DNA from: Candidatus Helarchaeota archaeon | Lineage (GTDB): Archaea; Asgardarchaeota; Lokiarchaeia; Helarchaeales; JABXJV01 | Reading direction: 5' to 3' | NCBI GenBank assembly: GCA_013375355.1 | Contig: JABXJV010000421.1 | Span: 1 to 64,000 of the forward strand | Length of the DNA: 64,000 nucleotides | In this document: piece after piece, positions 28,560 to 37,543 of the stretch | Position numbering within the stretch: position 1 is the stretch's first letter | Layout: every line of letters begins with the position of its first letter | Notes under the pieces: model-generated | What the model was told of the DNA's origin: nothing | Seen by the model: the letters and a program-made list of their open reading frames with translations, nothing else | The model's database searches: none | Translations under genes and position numbers: made by a program

Positions 28560-31067
28560 CTATTCAAATAATTTTTTTTGAATTTGTTTTTTTCTAGAAA
28601 TTTTATTTTTACTAGTTATTTGAGAAACTTTAGGCATAGATTTTAAATGAACTGGATCTTCTTCTTCAAGTTTATTCAAAATTTTTTTGGCACGAATAAT
28701 AACTTCATCTGGAAGCCCTGCTAACCTCGCAACTTGAATTCCAAAACTTCTATCCGAACCTCCTCTCTTGATTTTTCTTAAAAATATTATTTCATCTCCA
28801 CGTTCTTTTATTGATATATGATAATTCACTACACGAGACATATAATTCTCTAATTCACAGAGTTGATGATAATGTGTAGCAAATAATGTTTTACATTTTA
28901 GATTATCATGAATGTATTCCACAACGGCCCAAGCAATACTTAATCCATCAAAAGTTGCAGTACCTCTTCCGAGTTCATCTAAAATTACGAGGCTTTTATC
29001 AGTGGCATTATTTAAAATATTTGCAGTTTCATTCATTTCAACCATAAAGGTACTTCTCATTTTGGTAATTTCATCAAATGCTCCGATTCTAGAAAAAATA
29101 CGATCTACTACACTAATTTTTCCAGAAGTTGCCGGAATAAAACATCCAATTTGTGCCAATATTAGGATTAAAGCTACTTGTCGAATATAAGTACTTTTTC
29201 CAGCCATATTAGGGCCAGTTAAAATAATAATACATTCTTTTTTATCCAAATAAACATCATTGGGTATAAATTGTTCGTGTTCTAATAATTTTTCTACAAC
29301 AGGATGTCGTCCATCTTTGATATCAATTATTAAATTATCATTATTGGAAATTTCAGGTTTAATATAATTATTTTTTTTACTTACTTCAGCAAAAGTGCTA
29401 ATTAAATCTAAAAATGCAATTTTTTTAGATAATTCCTGAATATCGTCTGTCTTTTTCATTATTTCATATCGAATTTCTTGAAAAAGTTCATATTCAATAT
29501 TCTTAATTTTCTCATCTGCGGATAAAATTTTAAGCTCTAACTCTTTCAATTCAGGAATTATGTATCTTTCAACATTTTTTAAAGTCTGTTTTCTAATGTA
29601 TCTTTTAGGGACTAACTTAATGTTTGTTTTTGTAATTTCAATGTAATAGCCGATGGTTTTGCTATATTTGATCCTTAAGTTTTTTATTCCTGTATTAATT
29701 TTTTCTTTATTCTCAAGATCTAAAATCCAATCTTTGCTACTTTTTGAAATTTTTCTTAATTCATCCAACTCTGTATTATAACCCGATTTAATAAACCCTC
29801 CTTCCTTAATAGATGTAGGGGGGTCATCTTTAATTGATTGATCTATTAATTCAATAATTTCTGGAAAGGATTTAAGATTATTTATGATATCCTTTACAAG
29901 AGGAGCGTGTTCTAAATTTAATTCGTTTAATAGAGGGATAAGCCCTAAAGATTTTTTTAAGATAACTAAATCCCGTGCATTAGCACTACCATAGTTGATT
30001 TTAGTTAATAACCTTTCAATATCTTGAAAATTTTGTAATATTTCTCTTAAATCATTTCTTGCAAATACAGATTTGTATAATTCATCAACATAATTTAAAC
30101 GTTGTTTAATATCTTGAATTTTTAAGAGCGGTTGTTGTATCCAGCGACGTAATAATCTTCCTCCCATGCTAGTAACAGTCTGGTCTAAAATTTCTATTAA
30201 AGTACCTGTGTGAGAACTATCAGTGAGATTCTGAAAAACTTCTAAATTTTTCAAAGTTGATGAATCAAGAATCATATAATTGGAAGAATTAAATAATGAC
30301 AATTTGCGTATGTTAGAAATTTGAGCCTTTTGAGTTTCTTTTAAATATTCTAGGGCCGCTCCGGCAGCCATAATAGAGATTTTTAATTTTTCAATGCCAA
30401 AACTTTCCAATGAAAGTATTTTAAAATGCTTAGTTAATCCTTCGTAAGCATTTTGATAATAAAAATGATAGTTTTCAAAAGGACTAATATACAAATCACG
30501 AAATTCTGCTTCAATTTTTTGTAAAAATTCTTTATTTTCATATAGAGATACAGGAAGTATGCATTCAGAGGGATTAAACTGCGAAATTAAATTTAAAAGA
30601 GAAGCTTCGGCTTCTTTTTCTACAATTACACTAACATTAAATTCACCTGTAGATATGTCAACGAACGCAATACCAATTTTTTGACCTTCTTTTACAAGGC
30701 TCATCAAAAAATTATTATTTTTATGGTGTAATAAATAATCATCAGTAATAGTTCCGGGGGTAACTATTTTTATAACATCTCTTTTTACCAATTTTCCTGG
30801 AACTGGATCTTCCAATTGTTCACAAATTGCTACTTTATGTCCCTTTTTAACTAATACTGGTAAATATTTATTCAATGTATGATAGGGGATTCCTGCTAAT
30901 GGATTACCTCCCCTACGAGTTAAAACAATTCCCAATTCTTTTGAAAGAATTTCTGCATCTTGATCAAAGCTTTCATAAAAATCCCCTAGTCTATATAGTA
31001 AAATACAGTTTTTATATCTCTTTTTTATTTTATAATACTGTTCCATCATGGGCGTTAATTTAACCAT
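28560..31067 (-). CDS. mutS: DNA mismatch repair protein MutS (MutS1 type)
   Basis: An 835-residue mismatch-recognition ATPase. The N-terminal mismatch-binding Phe-x-Glu is in RLGDFYESF, the connector, lever and clamp domains follow, and the ATPase has GPNMAGKST (G618 on), the DELGRGT-type motif ILDELGRGTATFDG, and FATHYHQL. This complete MutS1 architecture is bacterial-like and rare among archaea, so the mutS-mutL operon was probably acquired from bacteria at some time; base composition matches its neighbours, so not recently. Confidence 0.96.
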   Translation of the reverse strand: MVKLTPMMEQYYKIKKRYKNCILLYRLGDFYESFDQDAEILSKELGIVLTRRGGNPLAGIPYHTLNKYLPVLVKKGHKVAICEQLEDPVPGKLVKRDVIKIVTPGTITDDYLLHHKNNNFLMSLVKEGQKIGIAFVDISTGEFNVSVIVEKEAEASLLNLISQFNPSECILPVSLYENKEFLQKIEAEFRDLYISPFENYHFYYQNAYEGLTKHFKILSLESFGIEKLKISIMAAGAALEYLKETQKAQISNIRKLSLFNSSNYMILDSSTLKNLEVFQNLTDSSHTGTLIEILDQTVTSMGGRLLRRWIQQPLLKIQDIKQRLNYVDELYKSVFARNDLREILQNFQDIERLLTKINYGSANARDLVILKKSLGLIPLLNELNLEHAPLVKDIINNLKSFPEIIELIDQSIKDDPPTSIKEGGFIKSGYNTELDELRKISKSSKDWILDLENKEKINTGIKNLRIKYSKTIGYYIEITKTNIKLVPKRYIRKQTLKNVERYIIPELKELELKILSADEKIKNIEYELFQEIRYEIMKKTDDIQELSKKIAFLDLISTFAEVSKKNNYIKPEISNNDNLIIDIKDGRHPVVEKLLEHEQFIPNDVYLDKKECIIILTGPNMAGKSTYIRQVALILILAQIGCFIPATSGKISVVDRIFSRIGAFDEITKMRSTFMVEMNETANILNNATDKSLVILDELGRGTATFDGLSIAWAVVEYIHDNLKCKTLFATHYHQLCELENYMSRVVNYHISIKERGDEIIFLRKIKRGGSDRSFGIQVARLAGLPDEVIIRAKKILNKLEEEDPVHLKSMPKVSQITSKNKISRKKQIQKKLFE

Positions 31068-31154
31068 TTGATAGTATCCTTCTCTCCAATTTAGCCATTA
31101 TCACATATAATTTCTCATAAACTCTTTTAAAGTTATATTGTAAAAATTTTTTTA

Positions 31155-31266
31155 TGGTGCGGGAGCTGGGAATTTCAGGAATATTAAAATATCCCATTTG
31201 AACCCAGGAAGGCCTTCGCACATAGGGACCTGAACCCTACTCCTTTGACCACTTGGATACTCCCGC
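31155..31266 (-). tRNA. tRNA-Leu (CAG) with a 25-nt T-loop intron
   Basis: Acceptor GCGGGAG:CTCCCGC, discriminator A and encoded CCA (31155-31157). The anticodon arm is TAGGG-TTCAGGT-CCCTA, giving CAG (Leu), with a long variable arm. The T-arm CTGGG:CCCAG encloses 32 nt instead of 7. The extra 25 nt (31172-31196) fold as a BHB: central TTCA:TGAA, bulges AAT and ATT, and an inner stem GGGATATT:AATATTCC. Splicing leaves the T-loop TTCAAAT (intron at 59/60). Confidence 0.9.
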
Positions 31267-31272
31267 TGATTT

Positions 31273-32742
31273 TTAATTATTTTCAACAGTCTTTTTCAAT
31301 TCATACAGTTTTTCAAATGCAATATCTTTTAATTTTTTACTTAAATAATTTTCTTCGAATACCCTGTCTAGTTTTTCTTCATCTAAAATTTGGATTTCAC
31401 CATCTACTCGTTTTACCAAATCTATTTCTAAATCTACGTATTGTAATCTAAAAGGGTTTATATATAATTCAATTGGTGTATTAATATTCCAATAATTTCC
31501 TTTACTTTGATGGTTTTTTGAGAAATATTCAGTTTTTATGAACCAATCACCAAAATGACAGTCAAGAATTGCATAATCTCCAGCTTCTTTAATTGCTCCA
31601 ATGCCATTATAATATGATTTGCCCCTTCCTCCCAATTCGCGTCTTAATTTAATTATGCCATTATTTTTATCGAAAGAAATTACATGACCTGGAGATAGAA
31701 AGAAAATTCTCCCGTCTATCTTAACATGGTAAATTTTTACTAGATCATTTTCATTTGGAAAAAATTGTTTGAAATAATTTTGAGTTTCTTGAATTATTTT
31801 ATCTTTATTTTGAGGAATTTTATGAATTAATTCTTCAGCAAAATTGATAAGAAATGAAAAATTTTCTCCAAAAATCTTGTAATAATGATGATATGGAATT
31901 GTTGAGATATTTTCTATCTCACTTCTAATGTTATCCAATTGAGATTTCGTTATTGAGGGAAATTCGGCATTAAAAGTAGGAGTCCCCTCATAAACCACAC
32001 CAGGTGATTCTAACTCTCTGAATTTTTTTAAAATAAGATTTGAAGTTTCTGTTAATCTGTCTATTTCTTCTATTAATATATTTTCATTTTCTTGAATTAT
32101 ATCAGCTGCATTTGTACGCCATAAAATACCCCAATATCGAGGTTTTAAAGAATATGCTAGTTCCATTAAATCGTGTCTTATATTTTGGTCAAAAATTTTT
32201 TTACTAATTTTATTTGGACTATTTTGAATTAATATCGCAGTAATCCCTGGAATGGTAATATTAGTAGATAAGATTGCCTTCCTTCTTCCTATATTTGGGT
32301 GTTGAACTTTGGTCATTAGAAATTTTCCAATGGGAAATATTTTATTTTCTATAATACCTTTGAAATTTCCAAAATCTACCATTGTTGATTGATTAAATTT
32401 ATTTACACCTATAACTTTTCCCTTTAGTATTGTGTCCTTACCTGAAATTGACTTTCGTATTATAACATCCAGAAAATTCTCCTTTAAAATATTAATAAAT
32501 TCATCAATAGCTTCTTGTTTACCCCAACATAAAATACCTTGTCTATTCCAAGTATTTTGAATGCTTAAATCGGGATCCTCAGGAAATACATTTAAAGATA
32601 ACCTTTCTCTTACCAAATCCGAACTTTGGGTCACTTTAAAATTATTATCTAATAGAAATTTAGTTAATGCAGTTGAGTAAATCCCTCTACATCGAATTGA
32701 AAATTTAGGCTCAGAATCAGCCTCTGGTTCAGAATTAGACAA
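31273..32742 (-). CDS. FAU-1-type RNA-binding protein / ribonuclease (RNase E/G-related)
   Basis: A 489-residue homolog of archaeal FAU-1, which binds AU-rich RNA and matures the 5S rRNA 5' end. The N-terminal two thirds carry the RNase E/G-like segment with an S1-like stretch (GKVIGVNKFNQSTMVDFG...GIIE) and IGRRKAILSTNITIPG. The C-terminal DUF402 domain shows YYNGIG, ILDCHFGDWF and the family end PFRLQYVDLEIDLVKRVDGEIQILDEEKLD. Length matches the family. It lies head-to-tail with the TPR-Rab gene (52-bp gap) and next to tRNA-Leu. Confidence 0.87.
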   Translation of the reverse strand: MSNSEPEADSEPKFSIRCRGIYSTALTKFLLDNNFKVTQSSDLVRERLSLNVFPEDPDLSIQNTWNRQGILCWGKQEAIDEFINILKENFLDVIIRKSISGKDTILKGKVIGVNKFNQSTMVDFGNFKGIIENKIFPIGKFLMTKVQHPNIGRRKAILSTNITIPGITAILIQNSPNKISKKIFDQNIRHDLMELAYSLKPRYWGILWRTNAADIIQENENILIEEIDRLTETSNLILKKFRELESPGVVYEGTPTFNAEFPSITKSQLDNIRSEIENISTIPYHHYYKIFGENFSFLINFAEELIHKIPQNKDKIIQETQNYFKQFFPNENDLVKIYHVKIDGRIFFLSPGHVISFDKNNGIIKLRRELGGRGKSYYNGIGAIKEAGDYAILDCHFGDWFIKTEYFSKNHQSKGNYWNINTPIELYINPFRLQYVDLEIDLVKRVDGEIQILDEEKLDRVFEENYLSKKLKDIAFEKLYELKKTVENN

Positions 32743-32794
32743 TTTGATACCTCATTATTATACTATAAGAATGAAAGAATAAAATTAAATTTTT

Positions 32795-33634
32795 TTATAA
32801 TTCAAAGGCTTTTTTTGCAAGTTCTGTAAAGGCAATATTTACATTTTCTCCCGTCTTTGCAGATGTCTTATAAAATAAGGCATGTACTTTAGCAAACAAT
32901 TTTTTAATATCATTTTTGGAAACTTCATCCTTTCCGAGATCTATTTTATTACCAAAAATCGCTAAAGGGATTTTTCCAGTCCATTTTATAATATCTTCCT
33001 TCCATTTTTTAATAGATTTAAATGTAACTTTTCTAGTAAAATCAAATACAATTATAGCACAATTTGCACCTTGATAATAAAAATTTCTGATATCATGGAA
33101 TTGTTCATGACCTCCAATGTCCCAAACTGTCATAGCGACTTGCATTCCTGGAAGTTTTACAATCTTAAGGTTGAAATCAGCCCCCAATGTAGGAGAATAT
33201 GACTCATCAAATTTATTTTCTGCGAATCGTCTAATTAAAGAGCTTTTACCGACTGCAGGATCACCAACAACAACCACTTTTAAGGAATATTTTCCATCAG
33301 TAATTTCTTCTTTTTCTTCGGTTTGTTGTTCACGGTCAGATATAGAGAGATGACGCATTTTTTTTGGAATACCTAATTCGTTATATAATTTATTAGCAAC
33401 ATCATAATGTTTACTTGCTTCTTCTTGCTGTCCAATAGGCCAATATGTATTTCCAATTTCAATTTCAATATTGGCTCTTTCTTTAGTCATTCCGAGTTTG
33501 GTATAAATTTCAACTACACTTTCCCAATATTTAACTGCCTCAGAAAAAAAACCATCATCTCTTGCTTTTAATCCTTTATGAATTAATTTTTCCGCTTTTT
33601 CTTTATCTGATGAATTATTTGTCACTTTAAACAC
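32795..33634 (-). CDS. Rab-like small GTPase with N-terminal TPR region
   Basis: 279 residues. Residues about 10-90 form TPR-like helical repeats (KAEKLIHKGLKARDDGFFSEAVKYWESVVEIYTKLG and one more). A charged linker leads to a Ras/Rab-type GTPase: G1 GDPAVGKS (124-131), G2 Thr149, G3 WDIGGHE (171-177), G4 GNKID (228-232), G5 TSAKTG. G3 has Gly-His in place of the AGQ of Rab, so intrinsic GTPase activity may differ. No C-terminal prenylation cysteines. TPR-GTPase fusions are typical of Asgard archaea and suggest scaffold-coupled signalling or membrane roles. Confidence 0.9.
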   Translation of the reverse strand: MFKVTNNSSDKEKAEKLIHKGLKARDDGFFSEAVKYWESVVEIYTKLGMTKERANIEIEIGNTYWPIGQQEEASKHYDVANKLYNELGIPKKMRHLSISDREQQTEEKEEITDGKYSLKVVVVGDPAVGKSSLIRRFAENKFDESYSPTLGADFNLKIVKLPGMQVAMTVWDIGGHEQFHDIRNFYYQGANCAIIVFDFTRKVTFKSIKKWKEDIIKWTGKIPLAIFGNKIDLGKDEVSKNDIKKLFAKVHALFYKTSAKTGENVNIAFTELAKKAFEL

Positions 33635-33809
33635 TCTTTAAGATAATAATATATTAATTGATTGTAACTTAATTCTTTATTATAAAATAATTAAGTTTTT
33701 CACTTAAAATTTAGGAAAAATCAAAAATTAACTTAAAGGCGAGAGTTACAATTAATTAAAATTATTTAATAAATGTATGTAGTTTTTATTTTATTTTGGA
33801 GTTATTGAT

Positions 33810-34145
33810 ATGCTGAAAAAAAATAATAAAAAGAATTACATCTTAGAAACTGACTTATATGAATTAAATTTACCTGGGCAATTTATATTAAAGGAAGTAG
33901 TAGATAAAGATTCAAAACGCATAGGTGTTGTAAGAAATATTCGTTTAAAATTTCCTCAAAAAGTTGAGTTAATTGTTAAAGGTCTTGATATTGAGCTACC
34001 AGTGGATTTTAAAAATATTCAAAAAGTCGGTACAATTATACAATTAAAAACGAAGATTAAAGTAGCCGAAGAATGTGATGTTTCTGAAGTAGTTAGATTA
34101 AGAAAAGAGATTGAACAAGAAATAAGTGAAATTTATACTGGATAA
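33810..34145 (+). CDS. Uncharacterised small protein, possibly PRC-barrel-like
   Basis: 111 residues, mostly beta strand (DSKRIGVVRNIRLKFPQKVELIVKG), with a C-terminal charged helix (VVRLRKEIEQEISEIY). The strand pattern with a mid-barrel glycine resembles a PRC-barrel, but the match is weak. It is divergent from the TPR-Rab gene and converges with the zinc-ribbon gene downstream. Confidence 0.55.
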   Translation: MLKKNNKKNYILETDLYELNLPGQFILKEVVDKDSKRIGVVRNIRLKFPQKVELIVKGLDIELPVDFKNIQKVGTIIQLKTKIKVAEECDVSEVVRLRKEIEQEISEIYTG

Positions 34146-34180
34146 TAATAATAAAAAACTAATAAAATATTTTTAATTTT

Positions 34181-34555
34181 CTAATCCTTATCAACTCCAG
34201 ATCTGGAGATTCTTTTAATTCGTTCAATAGACTCTAAATAAGCTATTAATAACCGAAGATAAGAATTTAAATTATCAATATCTTTTTCTTTCTCAATTAC
34301 TTGAGTTAAATCTTCAATCTTATTATTAATAACTTCATTTAATTTCGATAATATAGATTCTTGAATTATAGATATAGCTTCTCTTTCATCTGAAATTTTA
34401 ATTACTTGTTTATTACAAGATGGGCAGAATAATAAATCATTTTTTAAAAATAATGGTGAATTACATGATGGACAAATGTCCGAGGTCATAGTATAACCTT
34501 GTTTCAACATTTCTGCCATTTTTTTAATTTTGTCATCTTCTTTTTTATCGTCCAA
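34181..34555 (-). CDS. Autoantigen p27 (ZNRD2/SSSCA1)-like zinc-ribbon protein
   Basis: 124 residues. The N-terminal part, MAEMLKQGYTMTSDICPSCNSPLFLKNDLLFCPSCNK, matches the Sjogren/scleroderma autoantigen-1 family (a short helix, then CPxC...CPSC zinc ribbon). The C-terminal half is a long helical, coiled-coil-like stretch. The family is shared by archaea and eukaryotes; its role is unsettled. Confidence 0.78.
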   Translation of the reverse strand: MDDKKEDDKIKKMAEMLKQGYTMTSDICPSCNSPLFLKNDLLFCPSCNKQVIKISDEREAISIIQESILSKLNEVINNKIEDLTQVIEKEKDIDNLNSYLRLLIAYLESIERIKRISRSGVDKD

Positions 34556-34675
34556 AACAAATTCTCCAATTTATTTATGTAAAATTAATTCATTTCTAAT
34601 ATTTAATAAATAAATAATTCACTATCAATTAATATGTAAGTTTTAGAATTTTATTATTAACTGATTAGAAAGTTA

Positions 34676-35965
34676 GTGAAAATCATGTCCGACGATTGGG
34701 GATTCTTAAAAGATGCAATATATGGGTATCTTATCATATCCAAAAACCAAAAAGAAATAATTGATACATATCCTATGCAAAGATTAAGAAGAATTAGACA
34801 ATTAGCTGGTTCTGAATATGTCTATATGGGAGCAACGCATTGCCGTTTTTCTCACTCATTAGGAGTTTCCCATTTGGCCGAACAATTAATAACAAATCTT
34901 TCTAGAGAAGTTGAGATTTCACAAACTCAAATTGAAAAGGTCAAAATTGCCGCTATGCTTCATGATGTAGGTCATGGGCCTTTTTCTCATATATCTGAAT
35001 CATTATTGATTAATTACTTAGGAAAAACTCATGAAGATATGACTAGCTGGATAATTCAAAAATCAGAATTAAAGGAGAAATTAGAAAAAATAGGATATAA
35101 TTCTGATGAAATTTCAAAATTAGCAGTTGGTAAATTGAGAAAGAATGGGGAATATTTCATGGATCAAATTATTTCTAGTTCAGTAGACGTTGATGCCCTC
35201 GATTATATCGTTCGAGATAGTCGTTTTTCTGGCGCAGAATATGGATTTGTAGATATTTTTAGATTAATTTATTCAATGGATATTGTATCCCCAAATGGAG
35301 ATTTAGCGATTGACTTAACAGCTTTATCTGCCCTTGAAGCTTTTCTTTTGGCCCGTTTTGAATCATTTAAAAGTATTTATTTTCATAAAACCTCTCGTGC
35401 AGTACAAATTATGATATCTGATGCACTAGATAAGGCAAAAGATGAATTAAATTTTCTTAATATTAAAAATCCAGAAGATTACTTGAAATGGGACGATTAT
35501 ACAACATGGACTATGTTAAAGAATTCGAAGGGATCAGGTGATATTATAAATGAATTATGTCACAGGAGATTATTAAAAGTTGCATATGAGCAAACATCAC
35601 ACGTAAAGGAAGAAATATTTCCTACAATTGTTACAAAAGAGAAAGTCCGTTTACAAATTGAAAAAGAAATAGCAGAAATAGCGGATATTTCCCCTGATAA
35701 TGTATGGATTGATGTCCCGAATTTACCTTCAGTTCCTTATCGACATTCAATTCATTTTGAGCCTATGGAAATTCCAGTATTTCAAAAAACAAGGGATGGA
35801 AGGAAGATCACTAAACGAATTACAGAAATTTCTAATGTGATAAGGGTATTAAAAGGATTTTTAAATATAGTAAGAGTTTACACATTTGATGATAAAAGAG
35901 ATATAGTTGCAAAAGCAGCTGAAAAAGTTTTTGGAATTCCTTCTAGTGCAAAAATTTCTATGTAA
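34676..35965 (+). CDS. HD-domain phosphohydrolase (SAMHD1/dGTPase-like)
   Basis: A 429-residue HD-superfamily enzyme. The N-terminus has the QRLRRIRQLAG and GATHCRFSHSLGVSHLA motifs, the metal-binding MLHDVGHGPFSH follows, and a later Asp lies in DALDYIVRDSR. This layout is that of dNTP triphosphohydrolases such as SAMHD1 and archaeal/bacterial relatives. dNTP hydrolysis is likely but untested. It overlaps the next, convergent gene by 8 bp. Confidence 0.85.
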   Translation: MKIMSDDWGFLKDAIYGYLIISKNQKEIIDTYPMQRLRRIRQLAGSEYVYMGATHCRFSHSLGVSHLAEQLITNLSREVEISQTQIEKVKIAAMLHDVGHGPFSHISESLLINYLGKTHEDMTSWIIQKSELKEKLEKIGYNSDEISKLAVGKLRKNGEYFMDQIISSSVDVDALDYIVRDSRFSGAEYGFVDIFRLIYSMDIVSPNGDLAIDLTALSALEAFLLARFESFKSIYFHKTSRAVQIMISDALDKAKDELNFLNIKNPEDYLKWDDYTTWTMLKNSKGSGDIINELCHRRLLKVAYEQTSHVKEEIFPTIVTKEKVRLQIEKEIAEIADISPDNVWIDVPNLPSVPYRHSIHFEPMEIPVFQKTRDGRKITKRITEISNVIRVLKGFLNIVRVYTFDDKRDIVAKAAEKVFGIPSSAKISM

Positions 35966-36440
35966 TTAATAAATCTTTTTCAAGAGTGATTTTGTTATAG
36001 ATTTCTTTCATAATCAAATTAGTTTTAGCATGAAGAATATCGTCAAATGAATAATTCTTAATAAAAATGTTTATACACATATTAGAATAAATTTCAAGTA
36101 ATTTAGCTAGTTCTAAACTTTTATGGTAACTCTGGATTAACAAAAATTTGTCATTTTCACGAATTTTCATACTAGAAGAGGATTTTATTTTTTTAATAAT
36201 TTGTTGTTTATTAATTCCTTTTTTTAAAAGCATTTTATTATGAAATGTTGAAAAATTTGTATTATTAAAATATTTTTCATTTAATTGATTAATTTCTATT
36301 TGAAAAAAATTAGTAATTTCATTCATCTTATTATGTAATAATCCAGAAAAATTCTCCATATTTTCTAAAAATATTTTAATAATTTGAATAATGTTATATG
36401 GAGTATTTAGATTATCTGCCTCTTTTTTCAATTCAATCAT
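35958..36440 (-). CDS. Uncharacterised helical protein (160 aa)
   Basis: 160 residues, very rich in Ile, Asn, Lys, with long amphipathic helices (PYNIIQIIKIFLENMENF; SLELAKLLEIYSNMC) and no clear motif. It converges with the HD phosphohydrolase and their ends overlap by 8 bp. It is transcribed toward that gene and the function is unknown. The open frame in so AT-rich a genome and its helical pattern support a real gene. Confidence 0.6.
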   Translation of the reverse strand: MIELKKEADNLNTPYNIIQIIKIFLENMENFSGLLHNKMNEITNFFQIEINQLNEKYFNNTNFSTFHNKMLLKKGINKQQIIKKIKSSSSMKIRENDKFLLIQSYHKSLELAKLLEIYSNMCINIFIKNYSFDDILHAKTNLIMKEIYNKITLEKDLLIT

Positions 36441-36633
36441 TTTATAATTTTAATATTGTTAATTTGCGCATTCAATATATTAAAATCTCTAGCTAAAACT
36501 AATTAGACTGTTATATTTTAATATTTAAACCACATCTCTTATTTTTGCGCAACTGACATGATCAAAAAATTGATTTATACTATTTTTAAGGAGGAAATTT
36601 ATTATTAATTAAAGAAATATTTTTGGATGAATA

Positions 36634-37242
36634 ATGATTAAATTTAAATGTTTAAGGTGTGGTAATTGTTGCAAACAAAGATATGTTTGCATTTATTATT
36701 CAGAATTAAATAAATTGGAAAAAATAAAGAATAAAACTAACAGGGAAATTAATTTAGTTCCCTTTCGGTATTACATTGATAAAACCAATAAGATTATAAT
36801 CAATGTAATCTATAGAATCGATTCAAAACCTTGTCCTCTTTTGAAAAATAATTTATGTGGAATCCAGACTGAAAAATTTATATCATGTAAGAAATTTCCT
36901 ATAGCAACTTGGATAGATCTGGGCTTTTTTTCCAAATTTGGTTTTAATAGATTATATTTTGATTTAGATAATCATTGTACTTTTCTTAATAAGAATAAAG
37001 CTTACTTAAATTCAATTAAAAAATTCAAATTAGAAGATATCTTTAAAGAAGAAGTATATGCAAACCTTAAAGATCATAAACTTTGGACCTTAATTAACTC
37101 AAAAATAAAGAAAATTGTAAAAGAAGAGAGGCTAGACATAATTATCGATTACAAATTAAGAAAAAAAGATCCAAATTATGTTAATAAAATTTTGAGTAAA
37201 TGGTCTCATAAGCCTGTAAATGTTTATTTTGAGGAATTGTAA
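36634..37242 (+). CDS. YkgJ-family cysteine cluster protein
   Basis: 202 residues. The N-terminal FKCLRCGNCCKQRYVC and the downstream CPLLKNNLCGIQTEKFISCKKFP form the cysteine cluster of the YkgJ family, predicted to bind zinc or an Fe-S cluster. A C-terminal basic, helical part follows. A second cysteine-cluster protein is at 37544-38416 on the opposite strand. Confidence 0.8.
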   Translation: MIKFKCLRCGNCCKQRYVCIYYSELNKLEKIKNKTNREINLVPFRYYIDKTNKIIINVIYRIDSKPCPLLKNNLCGIQTEKFISCKKFPIATWIDLGFFSKFGFNRLYFDLDNHCTFLNKNKAYLNSIKKFKLEDIFKEEVYANLKDHKLWTLINSKIKKIVKEERLDIIIDYKLRKKDPNYVNKILSKWSHKPVNVYFEEL

Positions 37243-37266
37243 TTTCCATTTTTACTGATTAAATTA

Positions 37267-37455
37267 TTATCCAAAGCCTAATTGTCCAAAAAGTGCAAAA
37301 ATTGAACTTGATAACCACTGAAAAATACCAAAAATTAAGCCGATTATGATAATAATCATTGCAATTGATAGTCCTAATAATAGAGCTTCTTCAGTAATTG
37401 GTCCAACTATTTTAATCAAAGAAATTAGCATTGAATTCTTAAATTTCCAATTCAT
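37267..37455 (-). CDS. Small single-span membrane protein (62 aa)
   Basis: 62 residues: a short basic N-terminus, the segment GPITEEALLLGLSIA leading into a strongly hydrophobic helix (MIIIIIGLIFGIF), then a second amphipathic stretch ending FGQLGFG. It resembles the small ORF at 40986-41114 in layout (T-x-E-x-x-LL before the helix; ending in Gly). The function is unknown; it is not clearly SecE or Sec61-beta. Confidence 0.6.
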   Translation of the reverse strand: MNWKFKNSMLISLIKIVGPITEEALLLGLSIAMIIIIIGLIFGIFQWLSSSIFALFGQLGFG

Positions 37456-37543
37456 TTTAATTCTAAAATAATCGTTATCAAACTATTTAAACTCAAATTT
37501 TTATAACAGAGATTAAAAAATATTGAAAAAATAACAAATTGAG

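Noticed and set aside
37267..37455. SecE or Sec61-beta
   Set aside because: The helix and flanking residues do not show the conserved features of either subunit.
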